A stretch of 64,000 nucleotides of DNA from Mycolicibacterium vulneris (GCF_002104765.1 NZ_NCXM01000015.1:62001-126000), one strand, 5' to 3'. Counted from the first letter of the stretch, positions 50,430 to 60,497 are shown. Numbers and translations: made by a program. Notes: generated by a model from the letters alone, not told the origin.

Positions 50430-50960
50430 ATCGTGGTGCTGCTGGCGGTGACCGGCGCCGGCGCGTACCTGGGCTCGGCGGTGGTGGCGCGGCACCGCGC
50501 GCAGGCGGTCGCCGACCTGGCCGCCTTGGCGGGCGCGGCGCGGCTGACTTCTGGAGCGGATGCGGCCTGCGCCAGTGCTACGCGCGTGGCACGCCGGATG
50601 CTGGTCGATGACATCGGTTGTGCGGTAGACGGTCTCGATGTCATCGTCACCGCGCGGGTGGCCGTCGCGTTCGGCGGCGCGGCGCGGGCTGCCGCGCGGG
50701 CGGGGCCGGCGACGGGAGAAGTGGATCAGGGCGCGACGTCGGGGCCCGGTGACAATCCCGCGGTGGCCAGTTCCTCGTCGGTGGGCAGGCGCAGCGAGAC
50801 CAGTCCGGCGTACGCGTCCGGTTCGAGCTCCACCCGGTTGACGGTGACGTGCACCGGCACCCAATCCCCGTCGTGCCCGGGCATCCGCAACACCCGGCTG
50901 GTGGCACCCCCACTGAATTCCCTTGTCATGGTGGACATCAGGTCGTGGTCATCGGGGTGA
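50430..50960 (+). CDS. TadF/TadE-like minor pilin (Rv3654c type) with unusual C-terminal extension
   Basis: From ATG 50430 the protein starts MIVVLLAVTGAGAYLGSAVV and has ARHRAQAVADLAALAGAARL. The frame is open upstream through GERGSATLVAAW, so the start could be earlier, coupled to the tadE stop. The normal family ends near 50720 (ARAAARAGPA). Here the frame runs on for about 80 codons of low-complexity sequence, overlapping the oppositely oriented gene until 50960, which suggests loss of the original stop. Confidence 0.65.
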   Translation: MVVLLAVTGAGAYLGSAVVARHRAQAVADLAALAGAARLTSGADAACASATRVARRMLVDDIGCAVDGLDVIVTARVAVAFGGAARAAARAGPATGEVDQGATSGPGDNPAVASSSSVGRRSETSPAYASGSSSTRLTVTCTGTQSPSCPGIRNTRLVAPPLNSLVMVDIRSWSSG

Positions 50961-51763
50961 ACCCGGGGCTTGCCCGTCTCACTGCTGCGCCAGTCGTAGA
51001 ACATGCAGGGCTCGTCGAGCCATTTCAGCAACGACCAGGTGTTGAGGTCGATCAGCGCCCGGTGTACACCGGCCTGGGCCAGGCCGCTGAGGATCCGTTG
51101 CGCCAGATCATCGGTCGACACATCCGGGCCCCTGAGTTCGGACTGCCAGTTCATCGCCCGCGCCACCAAGTGCTCCCGGCCGTCGGGTCCCGGTTCCAGA
51201 ATCGTGCGTGCGACAAAACCTATCCGGATCGCCTCTCCTCGCCAGTCGGTGAGATCCCAGGTGCTGCAAAGTGTTTGGTCGGGCTTAGCCTTGACCGCCA
51301 TCGCCAGCACTTTGGTCTCGTTCGGGTTGAGTTCGCGGGATGGGAGGTCTTCGGCGAAGGCCCTGCCGAAGGTGACCTCGACTTCCGGATTCTTGCCGCT
51401 GTTGATCAGCGATTCGCGGGTGTCGGTGGCCACGCCGAGGGTCAGGTCCCACTTCAGCGGCCCCGGAATCGGCCGCTCGGGCGGCTCGACGTCGGCGGGG
51501 CCGGTCCAGACGTGCACGCCGTGGATGAAGCCGTCGGACATCACCACCGGTTCGGTGCGAATGATGCGGTCCCGCTTGGTGGTGATGCTGGTCAGGGCCT
51601 GGCCGGTCTGCACCGACTCGGCGATCGCGGTGCGGACCGCGGCCAGAAAGGGACTGCGGCGCAGGAATGTGGTGATGGGGACCCGATTTTTGAGCTGGCG
51701 GCCCTGCGCCACCACGGTGGGATCACCCCCGAGTGTCTCCACGAGTAACCAGTCGTGGGCCAT
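50726..51763 (-). CDS. Conserved mycobacterial PAS/GAF-like protein (Rv3651 type)
   Basis: 345 residues from ATG 51763, starting MAHDWLLVETLGGDPTVVAQ. The length and start agree with Rv3651. An N-terminal PAS-like part (IIRTEPVVMSDGFIHGVHVW) and a C-terminal PAS/GAF-like part (VHPDDHDLMSTMTREF, GDWVPVHVTVNRVEL) are seen. The family is confined to mycobacteria and relatives and is thought to be a sensor or interaction protein. Between it and the helicase (51764-52020) only a GGCAGCC triplication near 51837-51862 is notable. Confidence 0.88.
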   Translation of the reverse strand: MAHDWLLVETLGGDPTVVAQGRQLKNRVPITTFLRRSPFLAAVRTAIAESVQTGQALTSITTKRDRIIRTEPVVMSDGFIHGVHVWTGPADVEPPERPIPGPLKWDLTLGVATDTRESLINSGKNPEVEVTFGRAFAEDLPSRELNPNETKVLAMAVKAKPDQTLCSTWDLTDWRGEAIRIGFVARTILEPGPDGREHLVARAMNWQSELRGPDVSTDDLAQRILSGLAQAGVHRALIDLNTWSLLKWLDEPCMFYDWRSSETGKPRVHPDDHDLMSTMTREFSGGATSRVLRMPGHDGDWVPVHVTVNRVELEPDAYAGLVSLRLPTDEELATAGLSPGPDVAP

Positions 51764-52020
51764 GCGGCCGATTTTACGGTGAGGCGACGGGTCCGGGGGA
51801 GTGCGGCCGATTCGCCGGGGGCCGAAGGCTCCCGGCAGCCGGCAGCCGGCAGCCGGCACCGGCGTTCACGGTGCTTGCGATACCGTCTGGGCCTTGGTAC
51901 TTTCCTGCTGCGTCCGCATCGTCGGGGTTGCGGATGGCGCACACCCAATCGTTTTCTCATTGAGTGCGACAGCACGCCGCCATTTCTTGAGCGGCAGGAA
52001 ATGTGTTCTTGGCGTGGGCG

Positions 52021-54402
52021 TCACGAGGCAAATCCGCTGGGTCGACCGTCGAGGGGTCGGTCGTCATCCGCGGAAATTGTTCTCCCGTGCCCCCGCGCCA
52101 GCTCTGCGAGGACCAGCTTCAGCACCAGCACCGCGCCCGCCTTGTCGAGCGGGTCGTTGCCGTTGCCGCACTTGGGGGACTGCACGCACGACGGGCACCC
52201 CCGGGGGCACTCGCACGCTTCGATGGCGGCTGCTGTCGCACCCAGCCAGGTGCGGGCCTGGCGAAAGCCCCGTTCGGCGAATCCCGCGCCGCCCGGGTAA
52301 CCGTCGTAGACAAAGACGCTGGGCAGGCCGAGGGGGTCGGGCCCGACGGCGGTGGACAGCCCGCCGATGTCGCCGCGGTCGCAGCTGGCCACCAGCGGCA
52401 GCAGCCCGATCGCCGCGTGTTCGGCGGCGTGCAGCGCTCCGGGTATACGCGTGGCCTCAATGCCTTTGCGCTGCAAAGCATCTTCGGTGATGGTGTACAT
52501 CACCGCCGTGGTAGCCAGGGTGTGTTCCGGCATGTCCAATTCGATGAAGTCGATCACCTCCCCGGAGAGCCTGCGGCGCAGATACCCCATCACCTGATGG
52601 GTGACCCTGACCGGTACCAAACCCAGCGTGACCGGCCCGAACGTCAGGCGCTCGCCGGTTCCGGTGACGGCGATATCAGTGATCTCGCGCGCGAACGTCG
52701 CGTAACCGGGGTCCTCGGCATGCACGAACGCGATGCCTTCCTCGGTGTCCAGGGAGTCCACCACGTAGCTGTCGCCTTGATGCAGGTACACCGCGCCGGG
52801 GTGGACGGTGGCCGGCGCCTGACCCGCGCCGGCGCTGCCCAGCAGCCTTCCGGTATCGGCCTCCACGATGACGATCTGACCGCCGGCCGAGCCCCGGATG
52901 TCCACCGCGGCATGGGGTTCCAGGCCGGGCACCGGAAAGTACTTGCCGCCGCGCCGCCGCAGCAGCCCGTCGTCGACCAGGCCGTCGGCCACCTCGGTGG
53001 CGTCGAGGGCGCGCACCTCCGCTTCGTCCAGCGGTAGTTCGGTTGCCGCGCAGAGCAGCTGCGGACCCAGGATGTAGGGGTTGGCCGGGTCGATCACGAC
53101 CCGCTCGACCGGCTTGTCCAGCAGCGCGGCGGGGTTGTGCACCAGATAGGTGTCCAGCGGGTCGTCGCGGGCCACCAGCACCACCAGCGCGCCCTGGCCG
53201 CGCCGCCCGGACCGGCCGGCCTGCTGCCAGAACGAGGCCACCGTCCCCGGGAAACCGGCGAGCACCACCGCGTCCAGTCCGGCGATGTCCACGCCCAGTT
53301 CCAGCGCGTTGGTGGTGGCCAAGCCCCGTAGCCGGCCCTCGGCCAGCGCGCGCTCCAGCGCGGTGCGGTCCTCGGCGAGGTAACCGGCCCGATACGACGC
53401 GACCTGTCGGGACAGCCCCGGGGCGATCTCGTCCAGCCGCGCCTGTGCGCCGAGCGCGGTCAATTCCGCGGCGCGGCGCGACCGCACGAACGTCAGCGTC
53501 TGCGCGCCCTCGGCGATCAGGTCGGCCATCACGCGCGCCGCCTCGGCACCGGCGGAACGGCGGACCGGCGCGCCGTTCTCGCCGGTCAGGTCGGCCCGCA
53601 GCGCGGGCTCCCACAGCGCCACCGTCCGGGCGCCCTGCGGTGAACCGTCCTCGGTGACCTCCTCGACCGGCAGCCCGATGAGTTCGGCGGCCGTCGCGCC
53701 CGGCGAATCCGTTGTCGCGCTGGCGAAGATCACAGTCGGCGAGGACGAATAGCGGGCGCACAACCGCAGCAGGCGGCGCAGCACCATCGCCACGTTGGAA
53801 CCGAAAACCCCACGGTAGTAATGACATTCGTCGACAATCACGAAGCGAAGGCCACGCAACAGAACAGCCCAGCGGGCGTGATTGCGCAAGATCGACAAAT
53901 GGATCATGTCGGGATTGGAGAACAACCACCGCGAACGTTCCCGCGCGAAGCGTCGGACCTCGGTTGGGCTGTCGCCGTCGTAGGCGGTGGGTGCGACGTC
54001 GCGCAGCCGCGGAATCGCCGCGGTGAGCGCGTGCGCGGCCCGCAATTGGTCGTGGCCCAACGCTTTGGTGGGCGACAGGTAGAGCACCTGGGCCCGCGGA
54101 TCGGTCGCCAACGCGTTGAGGACCGGGAGCTGATAGGCCAGTGACTTGCCCGACGCGGTACCGGTGCTGAGCACGACGTGACGGCCCGCGTACGCCAGGT
54201 CCGCGGCCGCGAACTGATGCGACCACGGTGATTTGATGCCACGGTCGGCGAACGCGCTGATCACGTCGGGCTCGGCCCAGGCCGGCCAATCACGCGGCCG
54301 GCCGCTGCGCGGTGGCAGTTCGGCGACGTGACGCAGGGGGTGCTCGTCGGACGCCGTTCCGGCGAGCGCGGCGGCAAGCAGGTCGCTGCCGAAACTCGCC
54401 AT
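52021..54402 (-). CDS. sftH: Superfamily II DNA helicase, SftH/Hrq1 type (Rv3649)
   Basis: 793 residues. Walker A LSTGTASGKS (78-87), DECH box (191-194), motif VI QQAGRSGRRGQGA. The C-terminal DUF1998 zinc module has four Cys in CECPRGCPSCVQSPKCG. This is the layout of M. smegmatis SftH, a 3'-5' DNA translocase and helicase related to RecQ4/Hrq1 and to MrfA repair helicases. It probably acts in DNA repair. The start is divergent from cspA. Confidence 0.93.
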   Translation of the reverse strand: MASFGSDLLAAALAGTASDEHPLRHVAELPPRSGRPRDWPAWAEPDVISAFADRGIKSPWSHQFAAADLAYAGRHVVLSTGTASGKSLAYQLPVLNALATDPRAQVLYLSPTKALGHDQLRAAHALTAAIPRLRDVAPTAYDGDSPTEVRRFARERSRWLFSNPDMIHLSILRNHARWAVLLRGLRFVIVDECHYYRGVFGSNVAMVLRRLLRLCARYSSSPTVIFASATTDSPGATAAELIGLPVEEVTEDGSPQGARTVALWEPALRADLTGENGAPVRRSAGAEAARVMADLIAEGAQTLTFVRSRRAAELTALGAQARLDEIAPGLSRQVASYRAGYLAEDRTALERALAEGRLRGLATTNALELGVDIAGLDAVVLAGFPGTVASFWQQAGRSGRRGQGALVVLVARDDPLDTYLVHNPAALLDKPVERVVIDPANPYILGPQLLCAATELPLDEAEVRALDATEVADGLVDDGLLRRRGGKYFPVPGLEPHAAVDIRGSAGGQIVIVEADTGRLLGSAGAGQAPATVHPGAVYLHQGDSYVVDSLDTEEGIAFVHAEDPGYATFAREITDIAVTGTGERLTFGPVTLGLVPVRVTHQVMGYLRRRLSGEVIDFIELDMPEHTLATTAVMYTITEDALQRKGIEATRIPGALHAAEHAAIGLLPLVASCDRGDIGGLSTAVGPDPLGLPSVFVYDGYPGGAGFAERGFRQARTWLGATAAAIEACECPRGCPSCVQSPKCGNGNDPLDKAGAVLVLKLVLAELARGHGRTISADDDRPLDGRPSGFAS

Positions 54403-54721
54403 CTCACTCCCTCCGGGATTCGTTGTGAAGTCGGCCTCCGAAACGGCCTTCGAAACGGCCTTCGAAACGGCCTTCGTAACGGCCTACGCGTCGGCGGCAG
54501 ACACAAGTCTGTCGCCGACGCGATGAACATGGTTGACTAATTGCGGTCGCAGCTTCTGTGTTCGTGTAAAACTTTCGCAGGATCGACGTTGCGGCCGCGG
54601 TTCCTGCGAGGTTAATCGGTCGGGTGAAGTTCCGGCGACTCAGCGAGGTATGGCGGTCGTACCAGGCCCGGGGCATCGAAAGGCGATGCTCCGCACCCAG
54701 AAGAAAAGGAAAGATCGAGAG
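54403..54721. other. Divergent sftH-cspA region with long cspA leader
   Basis: 319 bp. Contains a 12-bp tandem repeat next to sftH (next entry) and what is probably the long 5' untranslated leader of cspA, ending in AGAAAAGGAAAGATCGAGAG before the ATG. No gene is seen. Confidence 0.6.
54433..54492. repeat. 12-bp tandem repeat, five copies
   Basis: The unit GGCCTTCGAAAC is exact at 54445 and 54457. It has one change at 54433 (GGCCTCCGAAAC) and 54469 (GGCCTTCGTAAC), and is degenerate at 54481. Located 30 bp upstream of sftH. Confidence 0.9.
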
Positions 54722-54925
54722 ATGCCACAGGGAACTGTGAAGTGGTTCAACGCGGAGAAGGGCTTCGGGTTCATCGCCCCCGAAGACGGTTCCGCCGATG
54801 TGTTTGTCCACTACACGGAGATCCAGGGTTCGGGCTTCCGCACCCTCGAAGAGAACCAGAAGGTCGAGTTCGAGATCGGCCACAGCCCTAAGGGCCCCCA
54901 GGCCACCGGAGTCCGCTCCGTCTAA
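54722..54925 (+). CDS. cspA: Cold shock protein CspA
   Basis: 67 residues. RNP1 KGFGFI and RNP2 VFVHY are in place ([20 protein letters not shown]... [10 protein letters not shown]). It is a single-strand nucleic-acid-binding RNA chaperone. A strong ribosome-binding site and a long leader precede it, and a terminator follows at 22 bp. Confidence 0.97.
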   Translation: MPQGTVKWFNAEKGFGFIAPEDGSADVFVHYTEIQGSGFRTLEENQKVEFEIGHSPKGPQATGVRSV

Positions 54926-54947
54926 GACAGAGCAGACCTGAACGGAT

Positions 54948-54997
54948 CCCCCCGTGCAGACCCGCCCAGCGGGTCCGGCCGGGGGGTTTCCTCTTTT
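54948..54997 (+). terminator. Intrinsic terminator of cspA
   Basis: Long hairpin: outer arms CCCCCCG (54948-54954)/CGGGGGG (54980-54986), inner arms GACCCGC (54959-54965)/GCGGGTC (54969-54975), then TTTCCTCTTTT. Confidence 0.85.
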
Positions 54998-55090
54998 ACC
55001 GCCGCGACCACGTGCGCATCCCCGCCGGCCCCGGACGCCGCGCCGGTTGCCTCAAGACGCGGATGGGCTCCCTGGCCTACTGTCGGTGGC

Positions 55091-55690
55091 GTGAGCCAGC
55101 TTTCCTTCTTTACAGCGGAGTCGGTGCCGCCCGCGGTCGCCGATCTTTCCGGGGTGCTGGCGGCGTCCGGGCAGATCGTCACCGTGGGTGCCACCGGCGA
55201 AAGCCAGGTCGCGGGTGCCCGGCTGTCGGTGGTCGTGGACCAGTCCTGGCGGGCCTCGGCGCTCGCCGAGATGATCCGGGAGGCGGGCCTGGTGGCCGAG
55301 ATCAGCCGGACCGACGAGGACACCCCGCTGGTGCGCACGGCGGTAGACCCCTCATTGAGCACGCTGGCCACCGAATGGACGCGCGGTGCGGTCAAGACGG
55401 TGCCGCCGCGCTGGCTGCCCGGGCCGCGCGAGCTGCGGGCGTGGACGTTGGCCGCCGGAAACCCCGAGGGGGAGCATTATCTGCTGGCATTGGACCCGCA
55501 CGCGCCTGACACGCACTCGCCGCTGGCGTCGGCATTGATGCGCGTCGGCATCGCGCCCACCCTGATCGGCACCCGCGGTGGCCGGCCGGCGCTGCGGATC
55601 AGCGGGCGCCGCAGGCTATCACGCCTGGTAGAGAACGTGGGCGAGCCGCCCGACGGCGCTGAGGCGCTGTCGCGGTGGCCGCGAGTCTAG
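55091..55690 (+). CDS. Conserved mycobacterial protein (Rv3647c type)
   Basis: 199 residues from a GTG. No recognised domain. It starts SQLSFFTAESVPPAVADLSG and has repeated WR/RP motifs (VVVDQSWRASALAEMI, RRLSRLVENVGEPP). It lies between cspA and topA in the conserved order of mycobacteria. Soluble. Function is unknown. Confidence 0.8.
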   Translation: MSQLSFFTAESVPPAVADLSGVLAASGQIVTVGATGESQVAGARLSVVVDQSWRASALAEMIREAGLVAEISRTDEDTPLVRTAVDPSLSTLATEWTRGAVKTVPPRWLPGPRELRAWTLAAGNPEGEHYLLALDPHAPDTHSPLASALMRVGIAPTLIGTRGGRPALRISGRRRLSRLVENVGEPPDGAEALSRWPRV

Positions 55691-55904
55691 GCTGGAGTAA
55701 ACGCCCGAAATGGTGTCGGCTTTCCGGCATTTTCGCGGATGTCAGTTTGCGCAGGCCCGGCCAAGGGTGCGAAATTGTCAGATGCCGCAGGGCGAAGGAA
55801 CGGTCGCGTACCTGAATTTCACCGGAATTTTCGATGCCGACCTGTCATTCTTCCTGCAGGTGGTCTCGCAGGGGGGACCAATCAGGGATGGAGCGTAAGG
55901 GCAG

Positions 55905-58715
55905 TTGGCTGACCCGAAACTAAAGGACACCGGCCGCGGCGGGAATGGCAGCCGCCGGCGACTCGTGATTGTCGAGTCGCCCACCAAGGCGCGCAAACTG
56001 GCCAGCTACCTGGGCTCCAGGTACATCGTCGAGTCGTCACGCGGTCACATCCGCGACCTGCCCCGGGCCGCCGCCGACGTGCCGGCGAGATTCAAGTCGG
56101 AGCCGTGGGCCCGCCTCGGGGTCAACGTCGACGCGGACTTCGAACCGCTGTACATCATCAGCCCCGAGAAGAAGAGCACGGTCACCGAGCTCAAGGGCCT
56201 GCTCAAGGAAGTCGACGAGCTCTATCTGGCCACGGATGGTGACCGCGAGGGCGAAGCGATCGCCTGGCACCTGCTGGAAACCTTGAAGCCGAACATCCCG
56301 GTCAAGCGGATGGTGTTCCACGAGATCACCGAGCCGGCCATCCTCGAGGCCGCCGAAAACCCCCGCGACCTGGACATCGACCTGGTCGACGCGCAGGAAA
56401 CCCGGCGCATCCTGGACCGCCTGTACGGCTACGAGGTCAGCCCCGTGCTGTGGAAGAAGGTCGCTCCGAAGCTGTCGGCGGGCCGGGTCCAATCGGTGGC
56501 CACCCGCATCATCGTGCAGCGCGAACGCGACCGCATGGCGTTTCGCAGCGCGTCCTACTGGGACATCGTGGCCCAGCTCGATGCCAGCGTGTCCGACCCG
56601 CAGGCCTCACCGCCCACCTTCACCGCCCGCCTGACCGGCGTCGACGGCCTGCGCGTGGCCGCCGGCCGCGACTTCGACTCGCTGGGGCAGCTGCGCAAGG
56701 CCAACGAGGTCACCGTTCTCGACGAGGCGAGCGCGACGCAGCTGGCAGCGGGCCTGCGCGGCGCCCAACTCAGCGTCGCGTCGGTGGAGGAAAAGCCCTA
56801 CACACGGCGCCCCTACGCGCCGTTCATGACCTCGACGCTGCAGCAGGAAGCCGGCCGCAAGTTGCGGTTCTCCTCCGAGCGCACGATGAGCATCGCCCAG
56901 CGGCTCTACGAGAACGGCTACATCACCTATATGCGTACCGACTCCACCACGCTGTCGGAGTCGGCGATCAACGCCGCGCGCACCCAGGCCCGCCAGCTCT
57001 ACGGCGCCGAATACGTGTCCCCGTCGCCGCGGCAGTACACGCGCAAGGTCAAGAACGCCCAGGAGGCCCACGAGGCCATCCGCCCCGCGGGTGAGACGTT
57101 CGCGACCCCGGACGCGGTGCGCCGCGAACTCGACGGCGACGAGTTCCGCATCTACGAGCTGATCTGGCAGCGCACGGTGGCCTCGCAGATGGCCGACGCC
57201 CGCGGCACCACCCTGAGCCTGCGGATCAACGGCCAATCCGCCGGCCGCGAGGTCGTGTTCTCGGCCAGCGGCCGCACCATCACGTTCGCGGGGTTCTTGA
57301 AGGCCTACGTGGAGACGGTGGACGAATTGGCCGGCGGCGAGGCCGACGACGCCGAGAGCCGGCTGCCGCAGCTGACCCAGGGCCAGCGGCTGGACGCCAT
57401 CGAACTCACCCCCGACGGGCACGCCACCAACCCGCCGGCGCGCTACACCGAGGCGTCACTGGTCAAGGCGCTCGAAGAGCTGGGCATCGGCCGCCCGTCG
57501 ACGTACTCGTCGATCATCAAGACCATCCAGGACCGCGGCTACGTGCACAAGAAGGGCAGCGCGCTGGTGCCCTCGTGGGTGGCGTTCGCCGTAACCGGTT
57601 TGCTGGAACAGCATTTTGGCCGCCTCGTCGACTACGACTTCACCGCCGCGATGGAAGACGAGCTCGACGCGATCGCCTCGGGACAGGAACGACGCACCGA
57701 CTGGCTCAACAACTTCTACTTCGGCGGCGAGCACGGGGTGGCCGACTCGGTGGCCCGCTCCGGTGGCCTGAAGAAACTCGTCGGCGTCAACCTGGAAGGC
57801 ATCGACGCTCGAGAAGTCAACTCCATCAGGCTCTTTGACGACGAGCAGGGCAGGCCGGTCTACGTCCGGGTGGGCAAGAACGGGCCATATCTGGAGCGCA
57901 TGGTGATCGGCGACGACGGTGAGCCCAAGCCGCAGCGGGCCAACCTCAACGACTCGCTGACGCCCGACGAGCTGACGCTGGAGGTGGCCGAGCAGCTGTT
58001 CGCGACGCCGCAGGAGGGTCGCGTGCTGGGCGTGGACCCGGAGACGGGTCACGAGATCGTCGCCAAGGACGGCCGTTACGGGCCATACGTTTCCGAGGTC
58101 CTGCCCGAGCCGCCGCCCGACGACGACGGCAGCGCCGCGCCGGCGAAGAAGGGCAAGAAGCCCACCGGTCCCAAGCCGCGCACCGGATCGCTGCTGCGCA
58201 CCATGGACTTGCAGACGGTCACGCTCGAGGACGCGCTGCGGCTGCTCTCACTGCCCCGGGTGGTCGGTGTCGACCCCGCCACCAATGAGGAGATCACCGC
58301 GCAGAACGGCCGCTATGGCCCATACCTGAAGCGCGGCAACGATTCTCGATCGCTGGCGACCGAGGAGCAGATGTTCGACATCACCCTCGAGGAAGCGCTG
58401 AAGATCTATGCCGAGCCAAAACGCCGTGGCAGGCAAGGCGCCGCCGCGCCGCCGCTGCGTGAGCTGGGCGCCGATCCGGCGACGGGCAAGCCGATGGTGA
58501 TCAAGGACGGCCGGTTCGGTCCGTACGTCACCGACGGCGAGACGAACGCCAGCCTGCGCAAGGGCGACGACGTCGCCTCGATCACCGACGAGCGCGCCGC
58601 GGAACTGCTGGCCGATCGCCGGGCTCGTGGTCCGGCGAAGCGTCCCGCCAAGAAGGCCGCCCGCAAGGCCCCGGCGAAGAAGGCGGCGGCCAAAAAGGCC
58701 GCCAAGCGCAGTTAG
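55905..58715 (+). CDS. topA: DNA topoisomerase I
   Basis: 936 residues from a TTG. TOPRIM: VIVESPTKARKLASYLG with the catalytic Glu, and ATDGDREGEAIAWHL (DxDxE). The active-site tyrosine is Y342 in YMRTDST, the same number as in M. tuberculosis TopA. The C-terminal part has several Topo-C repeats (GPYVSEV, NGRYGPYLKRG) and a Lys/Ala-rich tail (KKAAAKKAAKR) in place of zinc fingers. It relaxes negative supercoils. The 214-bp gap before it (55691-55904) shows no gene. Confidence 0.97.
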   Translation: MADPKLKDTGRGGNGSRRRLVIVESPTKARKLASYLGSRYIVESSRGHIRDLPRAAADVPARFKSEPWARLGVNVDADFEPLYIISPEKKSTVTELKGLLKEVDELYLATDGDREGEAIAWHLLETLKPNIPVKRMVFHEITEPAILEAAENPRDLDIDLVDAQETRRILDRLYGYEVSPVLWKKVAPKLSAGRVQSVATRIIVQRERDRMAFRSASYWDIVAQLDASVSDPQASPPTFTARLTGVDGLRVAAGRDFDSLGQLRKANEVTVLDEASATQLAAGLRGAQLSVASVEEKPYTRRPYAPFMTSTLQQEAGRKLRFSSERTMSIAQRLYENGYITYMRTDSTTLSESAINAARTQARQLYGAEYVSPSPRQYTRKVKNAQEAHEAIRPAGETFATPDAVRRELDGDEFRIYELIWQRTVASQMADARGTTLSLRINGQSAGREVVFSASGRTITFAGFLKAYVETVDELAGGEADDAESRLPQLTQGQRLDAIELTPDGHATNPPARYTEASLVKALEELGIGRPSTYSSIIKTIQDRGYVHKKGSALVPSWVAFAVTGLLEQHFGRLVDYDFTAAMEDELDAIASGQERRTDWLNNFYFGGEHGVADSVARSGGLKKLVGVNLEGIDAREVNSIRLFDDEQGRPVYVRVGKNGPYLERMVIGDDGEPKPQRANLNDSLTPDELTLEVAEQLFATPQEGRVLGVDPETGHEIVAKDGRYGPYVSEVLPEPPPDDDGSAAPAKKGKKPTGPKPRTGSLLRTMDLQTVTLEDALRLLSLPRVVGVDPATNEEITAQNGRYGPYLKRGNDSRSLATEEQMFDITLEEALKIYAEPKRRGRQGAAAPPLRELGADPATGKPMVIKDGRFGPYVTDGETNASLRKGDDVASITDERAAELLADRRARGPAKRPAKKAARKAPAKKAAAKKAAKRS

Positions 58716-60344
58716 TCAGTAGCCCGGGCCGATGGCCTCGCCGGACATCTCTTCGGCGCGAGCCCGTGTGGGCTCCGAGTCGGCCGTTCCGGCCAGGTGC
58801 ACCGGACGCGCCAGTTGGGTGGGGGCCCGTCGGCCGCGCAGCTCGACCACCTCGCCGACGTCCCAGCACAGGGCCTCGGCGTCCAGCGCCCCGCTGACCG
58901 CGATGGCCGACGCGAGCACGTGTCCGGGCTCCAGCTTGGCGAGTTCGGTCAGCCGGGCGGCCTCGTTGACCGGGTCGCCGATCACCGTGTACTCGAAGCG
59001 GGCCTGCGCGCCGATGTGACCGGCGATGGCGCGCCCGGATGACACCCCGATGCCGAACTCCGCCGAACCGATCACCGGCAGCAGCGCGTCGTGCAATTCG
59101 CGGGCCGCGGCTAGGGCGCCGCCGGGTGAGTCGGGGTGTTCGATCGGCGCGCCGAAGATGGCCAGCGCGGCGTCACCCTGAAACTTGTTGACGAAACCAC
59201 CATGTTTGCCAACGGTTTCCACGACCACCCGGAAGAACTCGTTGAGCAGGTGGACGACCTCGGCGGGCGGCCGGGTCGAGGCCAGCTGGGTGGAGCCGAC
59301 CAGGTCCACGAACAGCACCGCGACATCGCGCTCCTGGCCGCCCAGCTCGGTGCCGCGCTCCAGCGCCCGGCGGGCCACATCCTCGCCGACGTAGCGGCCG
59401 AACAGGTCACGCAGCCGCTGCCGCTCGGACAGGTCGCGCACCATGTCGTTGAAGCCCGCCTGCAACAGGCCCAGCTCGCTGGCGTCGTAGATCTGCATGT
59501 GCGCGTTGTAGTTTCCGCGCTGCACCTCCGACAGCGCCCAGCGCAGCTGACGCAGCGGGTCGGCGATCGACATGGCCACCAGCAGCGTGCTGACCAGCCC
59601 GATGCCCAGCGCCGCCACCGCCAGCAACAGGATGGGGGTGAACAGCTTCTCCGGCGTGGCGTGCAGCAGCGAGATCTTGTCGGCCACCACCGCCAGCACG
59701 ATCGCCAGCACCGGCACGGCGGTGGACAGCATCCAGGTCAGGATCAGCCGCAGGATGACGCCGGGCGCCTTGACGTTCTCGGGCACCCCGCTGCGCAGGG
59801 CGGCCACCGCCACGGGCCGCAGCACCCGCTCGGACTGCAGGTAGCCGATGATCGAGGTGGCCGCGGCGCCAAGCCCGGTGGACACCGCGACCACGGGCGC
59901 GGCGAATCGGGCCACCGACCAGCTGGCGATGATGAACACCACGCTGCCGATGGCCCAGGCCACGATGCTGATCAGGGTGCGGTAGAACGGCATTCGCAGT
60001 GCGCGGCTGCGAGCCAGTTCGGTGGCCGCCGGGTCGGCCTCGGCGAGCATGTTGTCGCGGCGCTGCCACCGGAACACCGGCATCAGCAGCCGCAGCGTCA
60101 CGGCCAATCCGGTGAGGAAGACGACCATCAGTGCGGTGGCGAAGATCGCCAGGTTCAGGACCGGCAGATCCTGCAACTGGATGCGGTCCTCCGGCGGCAG
60201 CGCGTAGCGGAGGAAGCCGAGCACGAACAGGGCGCCGATGATGTCGGCCTGCAGCATGCTGAGCGAGAACAGCGGCCATGGCGTGCGCATCACCCAGCGG
60301 ACGAATGCGCTGATCCGCCCCGGTAGTGCCGCCGCCGTTGTCAC
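58716..60344 (-). CDS. Membrane adenylate cyclase, class III, with HAMP domain (Rv3645 type)
   Basis: 542 residues. Six membrane helices (about 20-265), a HAMP domain (MSIADPLRQLRWALSEVQRG, about 260-315) and a class III cyclase domain (about 335-510). VLFVDLVGSTQLAS and GDAALAIFGAP carry the two metal Asp. In M. tuberculosis this cyclase is essential on fatty acids and is a main source of cAMP. It converges with topA, their stops being adjacent. Confidence 0.94.
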   Translation of the reverse strand: MTTAAALPGRISAFVRWVMRTPWPLFSLSMLQADIIGALFVLGFLRYALPPEDRIQLQDLPVLNLAIFATALMVVFLTGLAVTLRLLMPVFRWQRRDNMLAEADPAATELARSRALRMPFYRTLISIVAWAIGSVVFIIASWSVARFAAPVVAVSTGLGAAATSIIGYLQSERVLRPVAVAALRSGVPENVKAPGVILRLILTWMLSTAVPVLAIVLAVVADKISLLHATPEKLFTPILLLAVAALGIGLVSTLLVAMSIADPLRQLRWALSEVQRGNYNAHMQIYDASELGLLQAGFNDMVRDLSERQRLRDLFGRYVGEDVARRALERGTELGGQERDVAVLFVDLVGSTQLASTRPPAEVVHLLNEFFRVVVETVGKHGGFVNKFQGDAALAIFGAPIEHPDSPGGALAAARELHDALLPVIGSAEFGIGVSSGRAIAGHIGAQARFEYTVIGDPVNEAARLTELAKLEPGHVLASAIAVSGALDAEALCWDVGEVVELRGRRAPTQLARPVHLAGTADSEPTRARAEEMSGEAIGPGY

Positions 60345-60497
60345 TAACCCACCGTATCGGTCACCGCCGACCTCCCGGAAACTTAATAAGGATCTCGGCA
60401 GGTCGTTCGGATACCCTCGCCGACGCCAAGATAACGGAATGGTCGCGGTACGGTGGCCGTTCGGTATCTGTCGACAGCGCCATTATTGTTACCGGTG

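Noticed and set aside
55710..55898. 62-codon plus-strand frame between Rv3647c-like gene and topA
   Set aside because: No ribosome-binding site and no conserved-looking content; treated as intergenic.
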